Of a stretch of 64,000 nucleotides of DNA, positions 27,102 through 35,669 are shown piece by piece. Position numbers and translations under genes: made by a program. The notes beneath the pieces are model-generated. The model was not told where the DNA came from and made no database searches. It saw nothing but the letters and a program-made list of their open reading frames with translations. The stretch is from Roseiconus lacunae. Lineage in GTDB: Bacteria > Planctomycetota > Planctomycetia > Pirellulales > Pirellulaceae. The stretch covers positions 1-64,000 of the forward strand of contig NZ_VSZO01000001.1 of assembly GCF_008312935.1 (NCBI RefSeq). The letters run 5' to 3'. The stretch's first letter is position 1; the number at the start of each line of letters is the position of its first letter.

Positions 27102-28337
27102 CTAGATCTCCTCGCCGATCGTTTCTTTGGCCGCACGGGTTCCTAAGGATCCCCACAACCCATAAGGGCTTTGGCTCCCGGGTCGATTAGGTTGGCTGAT
27201 CACGGGAGCATTTGACGTTCCTGCCTCGATCGAATCGGTGATAAATTTGACCGCACCGTCACCCATCAATACGTGGCAACCGCCTTGATGATGACTGCTG
27301 GGACCGTAGACACCGGGAACGACCAACAAGTTGGGTCCGCAGAGTTCACGGTTCGGGGGAAGGATTGTCATGACCTGTTGAACCGAGGGCAGGTAGCTTG
27401 CCCACATCATTCCACGTGTCACGGGATAGTCCGATACGAGGAACGGTGGCGGGGTGCCTCCGTCGGTGCCATCGGACCAGAAACGCGGACGTTCGGGGCT
27501 GATTTGGCGTTGGTCGGCACAATGATTCGGATTGGCTTGCGGCATGTTGGTACCGACCGCAAAGTTATCTTCGCCATTGCCAAGCGATACCGCGGTGCGG
27601 ATGTCTCGGTCGCCCAACTCAGTCACGATTTCACCCATCGCGATCGTGTTGGAAAGTCCGTCGAGGATATCTCGAAACTTCGTCGCTCGGCGAAAGGCGA
27701 ACGTTCCGCGATCGGCCGATCGAACGAAGGGGGCCATGTTCGCATCGATTCCCGTCAGCGACCAGTTACTCCAACCATGTGCAAGACCGGAATGACACGA
27801 GTCGCCCATGCAGGGGCCGTAGTTGGTGCGGCCTTGAGCCGGGGCACCAACACCAGGGTCGCTGGGACAACGCAACATCGGAATCTCGGTCATCCAAGGG
27901 ATATAGTCGAATTCGTCCTGTGGTACTGGTCCCATGGGGTTCCACCGCCCTGTTGCCGGAGGCGTGGTCAGATAGTCTTGGTTGGGATTCGAGATCTGAT
28001 CCCAAAGCCCTTGTTGTTCGACAAAGGGCATCAAGCCGACCAGCATGCTCAAGCGTTCGTGAGAGGCCTGTTCGATTGGTGTTGGTTCTCCCCAGCCGCC
28101 CGATCCTGGTGCGAGCCCAGTTCCTGTTCCATGTTTGGGAAGCTGCTTGTAGCTCGCGTGATAGTTGTGAAGGGCCAATCCAAGTTGCCGAAAGTTATTG
28201 CTGCAACTCATCCTTCGAGCTGCCTCGCGGGCAGCCTGAACTGCGGGAAGTAATAGTCCCACGAGGATTCCAATGATGGCGATCACCACCAGTAATTCGA
28301 CGAGGGTAAAGCCACGTTTGGATCGGCGATTCGGCAT
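27102..28337 (-). CDS. DUF1559 pseudopilin-like protein with H-X9-DG motif, copy 1
   Basis: A 411-residue surface or periplasmic protein with a type IV prepilin-like N-terminus. The processing site and first helix are [19 protein letters not shown], followed by the family hallmark [19 protein letters not shown]. The H-X9-DG motif is [12 protein letters not shown] near the C-terminus. Such genes are greatly expanded in planctomycetes, and their function is still unclear; a role in pilus-like or cell-surface structures is assumed from the N-terminus. ATG 28337 is chosen because AGGAG lies 7 nt upstream; the open frame reaches 28499 but would overlap the FecR-lectin gene. It follows that gene by 68 nt in the array. 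Confidence 0.92.
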   Translation of the reverse strand: MPNRRSKRGFTLVELLVVIAIIGILVGLLLPAVQAAREAARRMSCSNNFRQLGLALHNYHASYKQLPKHGTGTGLAPGSGGWGEPTPIEQASHERLSMLVGLMPFVEQQGLWDQISNPNQDYLTTPPATGRWNPMGPVPQDEFDYIPWMTEIPMLRCPSDPGVGAPAQGRTNYGPCMGDSCHSGLAHGWSNWSLTGIDANMAPFVRSADRGTFAFRRATKFRDILDGLSNTIAMGEIVTELGDRDIRTAVSLGNGEDNFAVGTNMPQANPNHCADQRQISPERPRFWSDGTDGGTPPPFLVSDYPVTRGMMWASYLPSVQQVMTILPPNRELCGPNLLVVPGVYGPSSHHQGGCHVLMGDGAVKFITDSIEAGTSNAPVISQPNRPGSQSPYGLWGSLGTRAAKETIGEEI

Positions 28338-28405
28338 TTCAAACTCCTGCAGTCGGAAAAAGATGTGGGCTCCCAGCGAGCACCACGGTGTCGGATCAAT
28401 GGGAA

Positions 28406-30313
28406 TTAGGGATATTCGATGATGTATCCAAACCAGGCTCCCGGCTGGACCTCGATGGCTCTTGATTGGACTTCCCAGCGAGCCTCGTTGTTGTTCCAAC
28501 GCAACAAGCCATAGACCCGGTCAGCGGGCAAATACGGTTTCCCGACCGCGATGTCGGTGACTGGATTTCCGTTGATCCAACGCAAGCCTTCCGCTTTTGA
28601 ACCGGTCAGATTCGAACCGGTCAGGCCGATCATGTTTTCGGAGATCCCGCAGACACGCAAAACTTCGTCGACGACGAAAGCGGTTTCTCCGGGAGACTCA
28701 AGCGTGACTAGGTGTCCGTGCTGTCCGTTGAACATGGATTGTTCGGCGCGCTCTCGGACAACATTCCAGTTGACCGGCTCGAGCGATAAGACCAATTGAT
28801 AGTGATGCCCGTTGCCTCCGCTTGCGGTCGACCATTCAATGGGAGGCTGCGTGATCGTGCGTTGCGTCAATGCATCAACCTGAGGTTCATACTCGACCAA
28901 ATAGGCTGAAATCGTTTCGTGGATACTATCGATACTTAGATCGTTCCAAGCCCATGATCGTTCGCTACCGACCGTCGCGGTGTACATGCCGTAGTCTTCT
29001 CCGCCATGCCAATCCGCTTCACGATAGTTGTCCGGTTGCTGCTCCGGTGATGCCGCCCAATTGGTATATCCGACCGGTTCTCCCGTCACCCAACGGAATT
29101 GGGATTCACGAAGAACATCGGTCAATCCGATCCAGATCCCACGCGGTATTGATTCTCCGATTAACTTCTCGATGATGAACCGATCTTCTTCGGCACTGGT
29201 GACCGTCGCGAGGTGCCCCGGCATGCCCAGGTGATGCCTGCTCATAGAATCACGGGCGGCTTGGTGCCAGCTCACCGGATGATCGGTCAAGATCAATTGA
29301 TAGTAATGCCCGTTGCCGCCCGCTTTGATCGGCCAATGAATCGGTGCCGTGACACGAGAAGCGAGCCCGCCGAACCGAGACTTCGAATAAGTGATCCGCT
29401 CGCCTTGGTCACCGGCATGAGCAATTCGCATCGCCTCGCCATCGACCAATTCGACGACTTCCGATGAACCTTCGCCATGGACATCAACCTGACCGCGAAA
29501 CACATGGACTTCGGCAGGGCCCCCCGATTCGACAATCACGCCGAATTCAGTTCCTTGATCGACAAACTCGGCCGATTCGGTTCGCAATCGGAATCCCGTT
29601 GCCGTCTCTGGCATGTGGGCGACCAATGCACCGGACGTTAGAGAAGCAGACAAGGATGTTTCAAGTGTCAATTGAGCCGGCCCGGAAAGGACGAGTTTTG
29701 CGCCGGAGTCAAAAACAAGTTCGGCGTCACCCGATTCCAAACGAATCTCTCCGGCACGGATCCGCGTCCCGACATCGACGGCGTCGCCATCGCCCGCCCA
29801 AACCGCTGACGATGCATCCAACAGCGTCGCGACAAAAGGATTGGCGTGCGATGAAGTTATTGGTTGCACCGCGACCTGAATCTCTTGTGAATCACCGGTC
29901 AATCTCTGCCCCGTAGTTTGATCTGCGTTCACACCGACCCAACGATCGATCGTTGGCCCCACCCAGTAGGCCACACTGACGAACATGGCAAGAATCACGG
30001 CGGCAGCGGCGAGTCTTATCCAGGACGGATTTCGATAGCTATACGGCCGCCGCTCCGACGGCCGAGACGAAGAATCCGGCCGAACATCGGCAGCGTCGGC
30101 GGGCAAGCCTTCGCCGGTTCGATAACGCCACATCAAACTGGCATTCAGTTCCATGTACGCGAGGTACTTTGACCGCAGCTCAGGAGCTTCAACAAGAAGG
30201 TCCTCCAAACGGCTCAGGTCATCCGGTGAGAGCGTGCCGTCGCAGTGACGCCCTGCCAACACCATCAACTCATCTTCTTGTGGGCTCATCTCTCGACGAT
30301 GTGATCCACTCAT
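28406..30313 (-). CDS. FecR-type membrane regulator with two C-type-lectin-like domains
   Basis: A 635-residue protein predicted to sense carbohydrate or a surface ligand and to control the ECF sigma factor encoded just upstream. The cytosolic N-terminus (about 1-90) resembles an anti-sigma segment ([20 protein letters not shown]). One membrane helix lies near 100-120 ([19 protein letters not shown]). A FecR-like beta domain follows at about 145-280 ([44 protein letters not shown]). Two C-type-lectin-like modules then occupy about 327-478 ([31 protein letters not shown]) and 490-635 ([16 protein letters not shown]). ATG 30313 overlaps the sigma stop by 1 nt (TGATG) and has AAGGAGGT 8 nt upstream. 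Confidence 0.88.
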   Translation of the reverse strand: MSGSHRREMSPQEDELMVLAGRHCDGTLSPDDLSRLEDLLVEAPELRSKYLAYMELNASLMWRYRTGEGLPADAADVRPDSSSRPSERRPYSYRNPSWIRLAAAAVILAMFVSVAYWVGPTIDRWVGVNADQTTGQRLTGDSQEIQVAVQPITSSHANPFVATLLDASSAVWAGDGDAVDVGTRIRAGEIRLESGDAELVFDSGAKLVLSGPAQLTLETSLSASLTSGALVAHMPETATGFRLRTESAEFVDQGTEFGVIVESGGPAEVHVFRGQVDVHGEGSSEVVELVDGEAMRIAHAGDQGERITYSKSRFGGLASRVTAPIHWPIKAGGNGHYYQLILTDHPVSWHQAARDSMSRHHLGMPGHLATVTSAEEDRFIIEKLIGESIPRGIWIGLTDVLRESQFRWVTGEPVGYTNWAASPEQQPDNYREADWHGGEDYGMYTATVGSERSWAWNDLSIDSIHETISAYLVEYEPQVDALTQRTITQPPIEWSTASGGNGHHYQLVLSLEPVNWNVVRERAEQSMFNGQHGHLVTLESPGETAFVVDEVLRVCGISENMIGLTGSNLTGSKAEGLRWINGNPVTDIAVGKPYLPADRVYGLLRWNNNEARWEVQSRAIEVQPGAWFGYIIEYP

Positions 30314-30903
30314 CAGCTCAAACCTCCTTGCTTGGTGATTTGTTTGGTGATCTGCTCGGTCACTCCTTGGGTCGCTAGACCGTCCGAGACGCGCCCTTCG
30401 ATGCATTGAACCAGAAAGCGACGTATCCGATGGAGTCGCATGTAAACCGCATCGACTGAAATTCCCATCGACTCCGCTGTCGACTTACAACCGGCCGATT
30501 CGAGGTAGCAACCTTCGAGCAACGCCCGCTGCTTTTCCTCAAGCGATTGCAGACAGACCGACAAAGCTTCACTGCGATCCGAGTCGGCGACTTGTTCAGA
30601 GTGCTCGGCCAACATCGAGACCACCGCTTCGGACAACTGCACATTTCGCCGTTCACTTCTCCGTAGGTAGTTGCGAATTTCATTGAGCGCGATACCACGC
30701 GCCCAGGGCAAGAAACCGTATCGTGGGTCAAAACGATCCCATTTTTGCCACATCACGAGACTGGTTCGTTGCAGCAAATCTTCGGCGTCAGATCGATTGG
30801 GAACCAATGTCGCGATATAGGCATAAACGCGGCCTTGATTCTTGATGTAATAAAGCGCGAAATCATCTTGGTGAGAATGATCGGATTGGTGTTCACGATT
30901 CAT
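30313..30903 (-). CDS. ECF-type RNA polymerase sigma factor
   Basis: A 196-residue sigma factor, first gene of the minus-strand array. Region 2 shows VYAYIATLVPNRSDAEDLLQ, LVMWQKWDRFDPRYGFLPWA and GIALNEIRNYLRR; region 4 shows LEEKQRALLEGCYLESAGCK, STAESMGISVDAVYMRLHRI. This fits the planctomycete/Verrucomicrobia family TIGR02989 (Sig-70_gvs1). The C-terminal tail is odd, with a repeated TEQITKQITKQ. Its stop overlaps the FecR-lectin start by 1 nt, and such sigma-FecR pairs usually form a sensor-effector unit. It may transcribe the array behind it, or itself. The 36-bp tandem repeats lie about 90 nt upstream of its start. Confidence 0.93.
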   Translation of the reverse strand: MNREHQSDHSHQDDFALYYIKNQGRVYAYIATLVPNRSDAEDLLQRTSLVMWQKWDRFDPRYGFLPWARGIALNEIRNYLRRSERRNVQLSEAVVSMLAEHSEQVADSDRSEALSVCLQSLEEKQRALLEGCYLESAGCKSTAESMGISVDAVYMRLHRIRRFLVQCIEGRVSDGLATQGVTEQITKQITKQGGLS

Positions 30904-30992
30904 CGTTTCTCCACGGGAATGCTTCGGCTACAGAACCTTTCGTAGGCAATGCTAACAACCTAACGCACATTTTTGATGTTCTCACCGATTCA

Positions 30993-31124
30993 GCGGCAAG
31001 GCGTTAGCCGCCGGTAAGTGAATCCTAAGCGGCAAGGCGCTAGCCGCCGGTAAGTGAATCCTGAGCGGCAAGGCGATAGCCGCCGGTAAGTGAATCCTGA
31101 GCGGCAAGGCGCTAGCCGCCGGTA
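30993..31124. repeat. Tandem array of four 36-bp hairpin repeats
   Basis: Four copies of a 36-bp unit start at 30993, 31029, 31065 and 31101; the last is cut to 24 bp. Each holds CGGCAAGGCGnTAGCCGCCG, which can fold as a 7-bp stem with a 2-nt bulge, joined by the linker GTAAGTGAATCCTGAG. The copies differ only at a few places (GTTA, GCTA, GATA, GCTA in the loop; CTAAG or CTGAG in the linker). It lies between the divergent-end oxidoreductase stop (31187) and the sigma factor start (30903), so it sits upstream of the sigma gene and downstream of the oxidoreductase gene. Confidence 0.95.
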
Positions 31125-31186
31125 TATGTTGGGTTTTCATTCGTAATGATCCGGGTGATTACCTCGTCCTTCTTGAGGTGATTCAC

Positions 31187-32557
31187 TCAGACAACTTCAA
31201 AACCGGATCGCTGAGGACGAACCAGAAAATCGTTCGCTTGGGGATGATTCGTGATACGAGCCTCGGCGGCGGACCAGCGAAGGTTCTCGCCAAGTCGCAG
31301 TCCGATGTTGGCGACATGACACACATTCAAATGACGTATATGGCTTTCAAAATCTGAGATCGGCACCGCGTGGCCGTGACAACTTCGATAGAAATTTTCC
31401 ATGTGGGAGACCGCGTCGTTCCCGAGTCCGATGTCGGCGCGTTCTCGTGAAGTAAGCGGTATGCGACGCAAGTCTTCGATCGGTTTCCCCGCGAGGCGAT
31501 TTCGGTTAACAAAGAAGCGGCCTCGTTCGCATTCAAAGAGGATACCATTGTCAAAGCCGAGGTCCGCGGCGTTATCACGTATGATCAGCTCAGCGTCACC
31601 GGGAAGAACGCAGCGAACGGTGAATCGATTCGCGGTGTTAAAACTCTGCCGATCAGTCGGCCAGCCGTCCTTCATCGCGACGGGGTGCACGACGTCAAGG
31701 ACTTCGATTTCGATTGACTTTTCCGCATCCCAGCCGAGGGCCCAGAGCGCAATGTCGACATGATGCGCGCCCCAGTCCGTTAGCTTTCCGCCCGAGTATT
31801 CGTACCACCACCGAAAGGAACCGTGGCAGCGTTGGGCAAGGTAGTCGGTCATCGGTGCTTGCCCCAGCCATCGATCCCAGTCGAGGCCATCGGGCACGTC
31901 GGCGGTCTCGAAAGGGCCGCCCGATGGCCCACCGCCGATCGCAACGGTGACTCGCTTCACATCACCGAGTCGCCCCGATCGGGCCAACGCGACGGCGGTT
32001 TGAAACTTCGGATCGCTCCGCTGCTGGGTGCCGACTTGTAGCACTCGGCCTGTTTCATTTGCTACCTGCCGCACAACACGGCCTTCGTCGACCGAGAACG
32101 TCAGCGGTTTTTCGCAGTAGACGTTTTTGCCGTGACGCATCGCGTCAATGGTTACCTTGGTGTGCCAGTGATCGGGCGTGCAAACAAAGAATGCTTCGAT
32201 GTCATCACGTTCGAGTAGCTCTCGATAGTCTGAGCACACAGTCTTCGCGTCCGGGGCAACCGCGCGGTACATCTCTGCGCGCCGGCGGTCGACATCGCAT
32301 AACGCATCGATTTGGAACCAGGGCGCAAAATTGACGCGAGCGTGGTGCGTTGCGATCCCCCCACACCCGATCACCGCCGCCGAGATCGGGTGATCCACGG
32401 CATCGGAGAATGGCTTTGCATCGCTCTCTGCAGCAGCTCCCAAAGGCATTGAACTTTCGGCCGCCGTCCCGACCGCCGCTGCCGCCGCAAGCTGGCCAAA
32501 CTTGCGCCTAGATAATTTGCAGGTACGTTCGGTGGAGTTGGCTGAAGCGAATTGCAT
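31187..32557 (-). CDS. Tat-exported Gfo/Idh/MocA-family oxidoreductase
   Basis: A protein of about 456 residues that would act on sugars or sugar acids with NAD(P). The twin-arginine-type signal is SRRKFGQLAAAAAVG near residue 15. The Rossmann fold follows (AAVIGCGGIATHHA, then LCDVDRRRAEMY), and the family motif CEKPLT is present. The C-terminal domain includes the GAHHVDIALWALG region. ATG 32557 is chosen; an in-frame GTG at 32614 would add 19 residues before the Tat motif, which is less likely. Periplasmic Gfo/Idh/MocA proteins usually carry their cofactor through Tat after folding. It is on the minus strand upstream of the sigma-led array but separated from it by the tandem repeats, so it is probably its own unit. 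Confidence 0.9.
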   Translation of the reverse strand: MQFASANSTERTCKLSRRKFGQLAAAAAVGTAAESSMPLGAAAESDAKPFSDAVDHPISAAVIGCGGIATHHARVNFAPWFQIDALCDVDRRRAEMYRAVAPDAKTVCSDYRELLERDDIEAFFVCTPDHWHTKVTIDAMRHGKNVYCEKPLTFSVDEGRVVRQVANETGRVLQVGTQQRSDPKFQTAVALARSGRLGDVKRVTVAIGGGPSGGPFETADVPDGLDWDRWLGQAPMTDYLAQRCHGSFRWWYEYSGGKLTDWGAHHVDIALWALGWDAEKSIEIEVLDVVHPVAMKDGWPTDRQSFNTANRFTVRCVLPGDAELIIRDNAADLGFDNGILFECERGRFFVNRNRLAGKPIEDLRRIPLTSRERADIGLGNDAVSHMENFYRSCHGHAVPISDFESHIRHLNVCHVANIGLRLGENLRWSAAEARITNHPQANDFLVRPQRSGFEVV

Positions 32558-32855
32558 CTCAAAGCACTCAGATCGGCGGGACACGTCAGGCGGTGGATAC
32601 GGCGGGGCAATCACGACTAGATCGTTGCGCTTTCGCGAAAACTAACGCGAGAAACGTATTTTTTTTGATGTCCCCCCACACGTCGATGCAAGCTTTTCGA
32701 CGAAGTCCCACGTTCACGACGTTTGTTGCGTTAGATCATTCGTTGTGACAACGATCATTCGGTGAGGTCGCAACACACAGGATGGCAGCAAAGTCGTCGC
32801 GTCTCGACCGAGAATACTCGCATGACTTCGAACGAACTCGATGGAGGATTTAGGA

Positions 32856-33908
32856 ATGTTGACCTACCGACTGGCATGGGTGAGTTTATCGATCGCGATC
32901 ACCGCCGGCGTCATCACTGGCTGGGGGGCCGCCGATGAAGTCCAGGCCCAGGAGACGCACGCCAGGCAGGCGAAGCAAGTTCCTGAACTAAAACGCCGTC
33001 AGGACACCGTGAAGGTTGCGGTGGCACAGATGATGATCGACCAGGCAAAACTCAACGACGAAAATGATCCGGTCGACGAACTCATCCCATGGATGGACCG
33101 TGCTGAGAAAGCCCACGCAGATTTGTTGGTGTTCCCGGAGTACCTTCTCGGCGCCTATCACATTGATGACCCGATGATCAAAAAACTGCGTGATCAAGTT
33201 CGCAAGCGAAATCTCAATGTGATCGTCGGAGGGTGGGAGTATTTGCCCGGTCAGATCATCAAACACCCACCAAAACCAAAGACGTACGCCAACACGGTGT
33301 TGGTAATCGACCGTGGAGGGAATGTTGCTGGAAAGCATCGCAAAATGCATCCCGCCTTGGGGGCAAACTCACCTTACTGCTGGCCACCGGAACCTGGAGA
33401 GCGAGGTGAGCACACGATGGTGCTCGGTAACGAAAATGGCGTGATCGATTTGGACTTCGGTCGAATCGGTTTGCTCACCTGTTACGACGGTTACTTTTTC
33501 GAGAGCTTCCAAATGCCCTCTCTGCGCGGTGCGGAAGTGCTGGTTTGGGTCAATGCTCGTGGTGGAATGGTCGAGCCCCACGTGATTCAGGCGGCGAGCT
33601 TTATCACCTGCACCCATGTCGTCGCGTCCAATCAATCCGTCGGTTGTGGCTCTGCGATTTGTTCGTATCCAGGTTGGCGGTTGGATCATGCCGCACCTGC
33701 ACCGGGTGAAGAAGCGTTCCTGGTCGGCGATCTTGATTTGAAAGAAATTCGAATCCAACGTCGCAACAACCGAATGCTTCATCAGCGACGTCCGGAGGTC
33801 TACCAAACGATCGCGGAGAAATGGCAACCCTGGACTGCTTATCCAGACATCGAGCCGTTCAGATATTCAGCCGAGTCGACCGCCGCCGAGTCGGCGATCG
33901 ACCAATAG
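32856..33908 (+). CDS. Secreted carbon-nitrogen hydrolase (nitrilase superfamily)
   Basis: A 350-residue enzyme that should cleave an amide or nitrile bond. The Glu-Lys-Cys triad of the superfamily is present: LLVFPEYLLG, GKHRKMHP and GLLTCYDGYFFES. A signal peptide precedes it (MLTYRLAWVSLSIAITAGVI, with a cleavage-like site before EVQAQE), which is unusual because most family members are cytosolic. ATG 32856 is chosen because GGAGG lies at 32843-32847; the in-frame ATG at 32841 would sit on top of that site. It begins a plus-strand group with two CehA/McbA-type genes 54 nt downstream, so it may release amide-linked groups in the same pathway. Confidence 0.88.
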   Translation: MLTYRLAWVSLSIAITAGVITGWGAADEVQAQETHARQAKQVPELKRRQDTVKVAVAQMMIDQAKLNDENDPVDELIPWMDRAEKAHADLLVFPEYLLGAYHIDDPMIKKLRDQVRKRNLNVIVGGWEYLPGQIIKHPPKPKTYANTVLVIDRGGNVAGKHRKMHPALGANSPYCWPPEPGERGEHTMVLGNENGVIDLDFGRIGLLTCYDGYFFESFQMPSLRGAEVLVWVNARGGMVEPHVIQAASFITCTHVVASNQSVGCGSAICSYPGWRLDHAAPAPGEEAFLVGDLDLKEIRIQRRNNRMLHQRRPEVYQTIAEKWQPWTAYPDIEPFRYSAESTAAESAIDQ

Positions 33909-33962
33909 TCGGCGAGCTTCGATAAGATCCTTCAGAATCAATCAATCAGAGGCGGTATTGAA

Positions 33963-35669
33963 GTGTCGCGTTTTTTGTCTTTCGATCGACAGTTATTCCT
34001 CGTTTCGCTTTTGGTCCTAGGCATCACGGTTACCGCGGAGGAGGGCGGTGCGTCGAAAGTCGTCGCGCCAGCCGCTCCGACGGTTCGTCTGGAACTCGAC
34101 GTAGTTGATGCGGCGAGCCATCGACCGCTGGCTTGCCGGGTTCACCTCCGGAATGATCGTGGCGATTGGTTTCATGTCGATTCCGCTGACGGCCAAGCGA
34201 TCGCCTACCGGCGTCAGATGCCGCATTTACCAAGCAGCCCCGAAGTCCATACGACGGTAACGGCAGCGTCTTTTTTTGCCGAACTTCCCCCGGGCAGCTA
34301 TCAGCTTCGAGTGGAACGTGGCAAAGAATACCATCCTGCACACGTCGAATTTCAGGTAAGCGACGAACCGCTGTGTCAGACAATCACGCTCCGTCGCTGG
34401 ATCGATATGGCCGACCGAGGTTGGTATAGCGGTGACACTCACGTTCATCGTGACATCGATGAATTGCCTAACGTTATGCTGGCCGAGGACTTGAACGTGG
34501 CTTTCCCGATCACGTCTTGGGTTCGCGATACGGCCGACCAGCCTTCTCCGTTTGAGCTTGGGCCACTCAACCGACAGAACGCCTCCGGGACGATCGAGGT
34601 CGATGCGACACATGTGATCGTACCGCGAAATACCGAATACGAAATATTTGCCGTGAACGGTCGCCCGCGGACACTCGGCGCCGTTCTAATTCTCAACCAG
34701 ACTTCAGGGCTGGATTTATCTGCGCCGCCGCTTGTCCCAATCGCCGAGCAAGCCAGGTCGCAAGGCGCGCTATTGGACCTGGACAAACATTCGTGGCCGT
34801 GGTCATTGATGATCGTTCCGACGATGGGCATCGACTTTTTCGAGCTTTCCAATAACCATGTTTGGCAAACCGAGTTCGGGTTTCATCAATGGACGATCGA
34901 CGCCGTACCACCCTACATGCGGGTCCAGCGTGACGAGCGAGGCTTGACCGAATGGGGATGGATCGATTTCGGAATGCAAACCTATTACGAACTTATCAAT
35001 TGCGGGTTTCGCATGCGGGTGACCGCCGGGACTGCCTCGGGAGTTCACCCTGTCCAACTCGGCTTCGGGAGGGTGTATGTCCGATTGCCCAATGGATTCA
35101 GTCATCAAGATTGGGTCAACGGACTCAATGCCGGCCAAAGTTTTGTCACGACCGGTCCGATGTTGGATCTACGCTTCAACGATCGAGATGCCGGCGAACA
35201 CTTCCAGCCAACTAACCCAACAGACGCCAGCGTTCGGATTCAAGGGTCTGCGATAAGCCGACGCCCACTGAAACTTATCGAGGTCATCGTCAACGGCAAC
35301 GTCGAACGGGCGATCCACCCGGACAACCGCCGCAGTGACAGCGGAGCCTATGTGAGCGAAATAGATCTTGAATTGGCCAAAGAGCATTCCTATTGGGCGG
35401 CGGTGCGTTGCTTCGAAGAACACCCGACCGACCGAGTGCGATTCGCACACACCAATCCGGTCTTCGTCGATGTCCCCGGAAGTCACATCCGCCCGCGGAA
35501 AGAAGCCCTCGGCTACTTCATCAGTCAACTTGAAAACGAGATTGCCGACCTAGAAGGTTTGATCGATGAGTCTTCGATTGATGAGTATCGTCAGGCGATC
35601 GAGCACTACAGGGAACTCCAACACTTCGGTACGCTTGAAAACGATACGACCGACGAGGCCACGCCGTGA
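33963..35669 (+). CDS. CehA/McbA-family metallohydrolase, paralogue 3, with a lost Asp
   Basis: A 568-residue exported protein, the shortest of four paralogues in the window. The signal peptide is QLFLVSLLVLGITVTA. The metal motif WYSGDTHVH is intact near 160, and a His is found in LLDLDKHSWPW. The later motif that reads GETDFP, GSDHP or GADTP in the other three is here AGTASG (near 357), so the expected Asp is missing. It may bind fewer metals, be inactive or have changed chemistry. The C-terminus has the shared helical tail (YFISQLENEIADLEGLIDES). GTG 33963 is the start, with GAGGCGG about 9 nt upstream. Its stop overlaps the next gene by 4 nt. Confidence 0.83.
   Translation: MSRFLSFDRQLFLVSLLVLGITVTAEEGGASKVVAPAAPTVRLELDVVDAASHRPLACRVHLRNDRGDWFHVDSADGQAIAYRRQMPHLPSSPEVHTTVTAASFFAELPPGSYQLRVERGKEYHPAHVEFQVSDEPLCQTITLRRWIDMADRGWYSGDTHVHRDIDELPNVMLAEDLNVAFPITSWVRDTADQPSPFELGPLNRQNASGTIEVDATHVIVPRNTEYEIFAVNGRPRTLGAVLILNQTSGLDLSAPPLVPIAEQARSQGALLDLDKHSWPWSLMIVPTMGIDFFELSNNHVWQTEFGFHQWTIDAVPPYMRVQRDERGLTEWGWIDFGMQTYYELINCGFRMRVTAGTASGVHPVQLGFGRVYVRLPNGFSHQDWVNGLNAGQSFVTTGPMLDLRFNDRDAGEHFQPTNPTDASVRIQGSAISRRPLKLIEVIVNGNVERAIHPDNRRSDSGAYVSEIDLELAKEHSYWAAVRCFEEHPTDRVRFAHTNPVFVDVPGSHIRPRKEALGYFISQLENEIADLEGLIDESSIDEYRQAIEHYRELQHFGTLENDTTDEATP

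Noticed and set aside
27273-28253. A 326-codon plus-strand frame
   Set aside because: It lies wholly opposite DUF1559 copy 1, whose prepilin start and H-X9-DG motif show that the minus strand is coding.
30993-31124. Tandem repeats as a CRISPR array
   Set aside because: The units follow each other with a constant linker that is nearly the same in each copy, so there are no unique spacers, and no cas genes are in the window.
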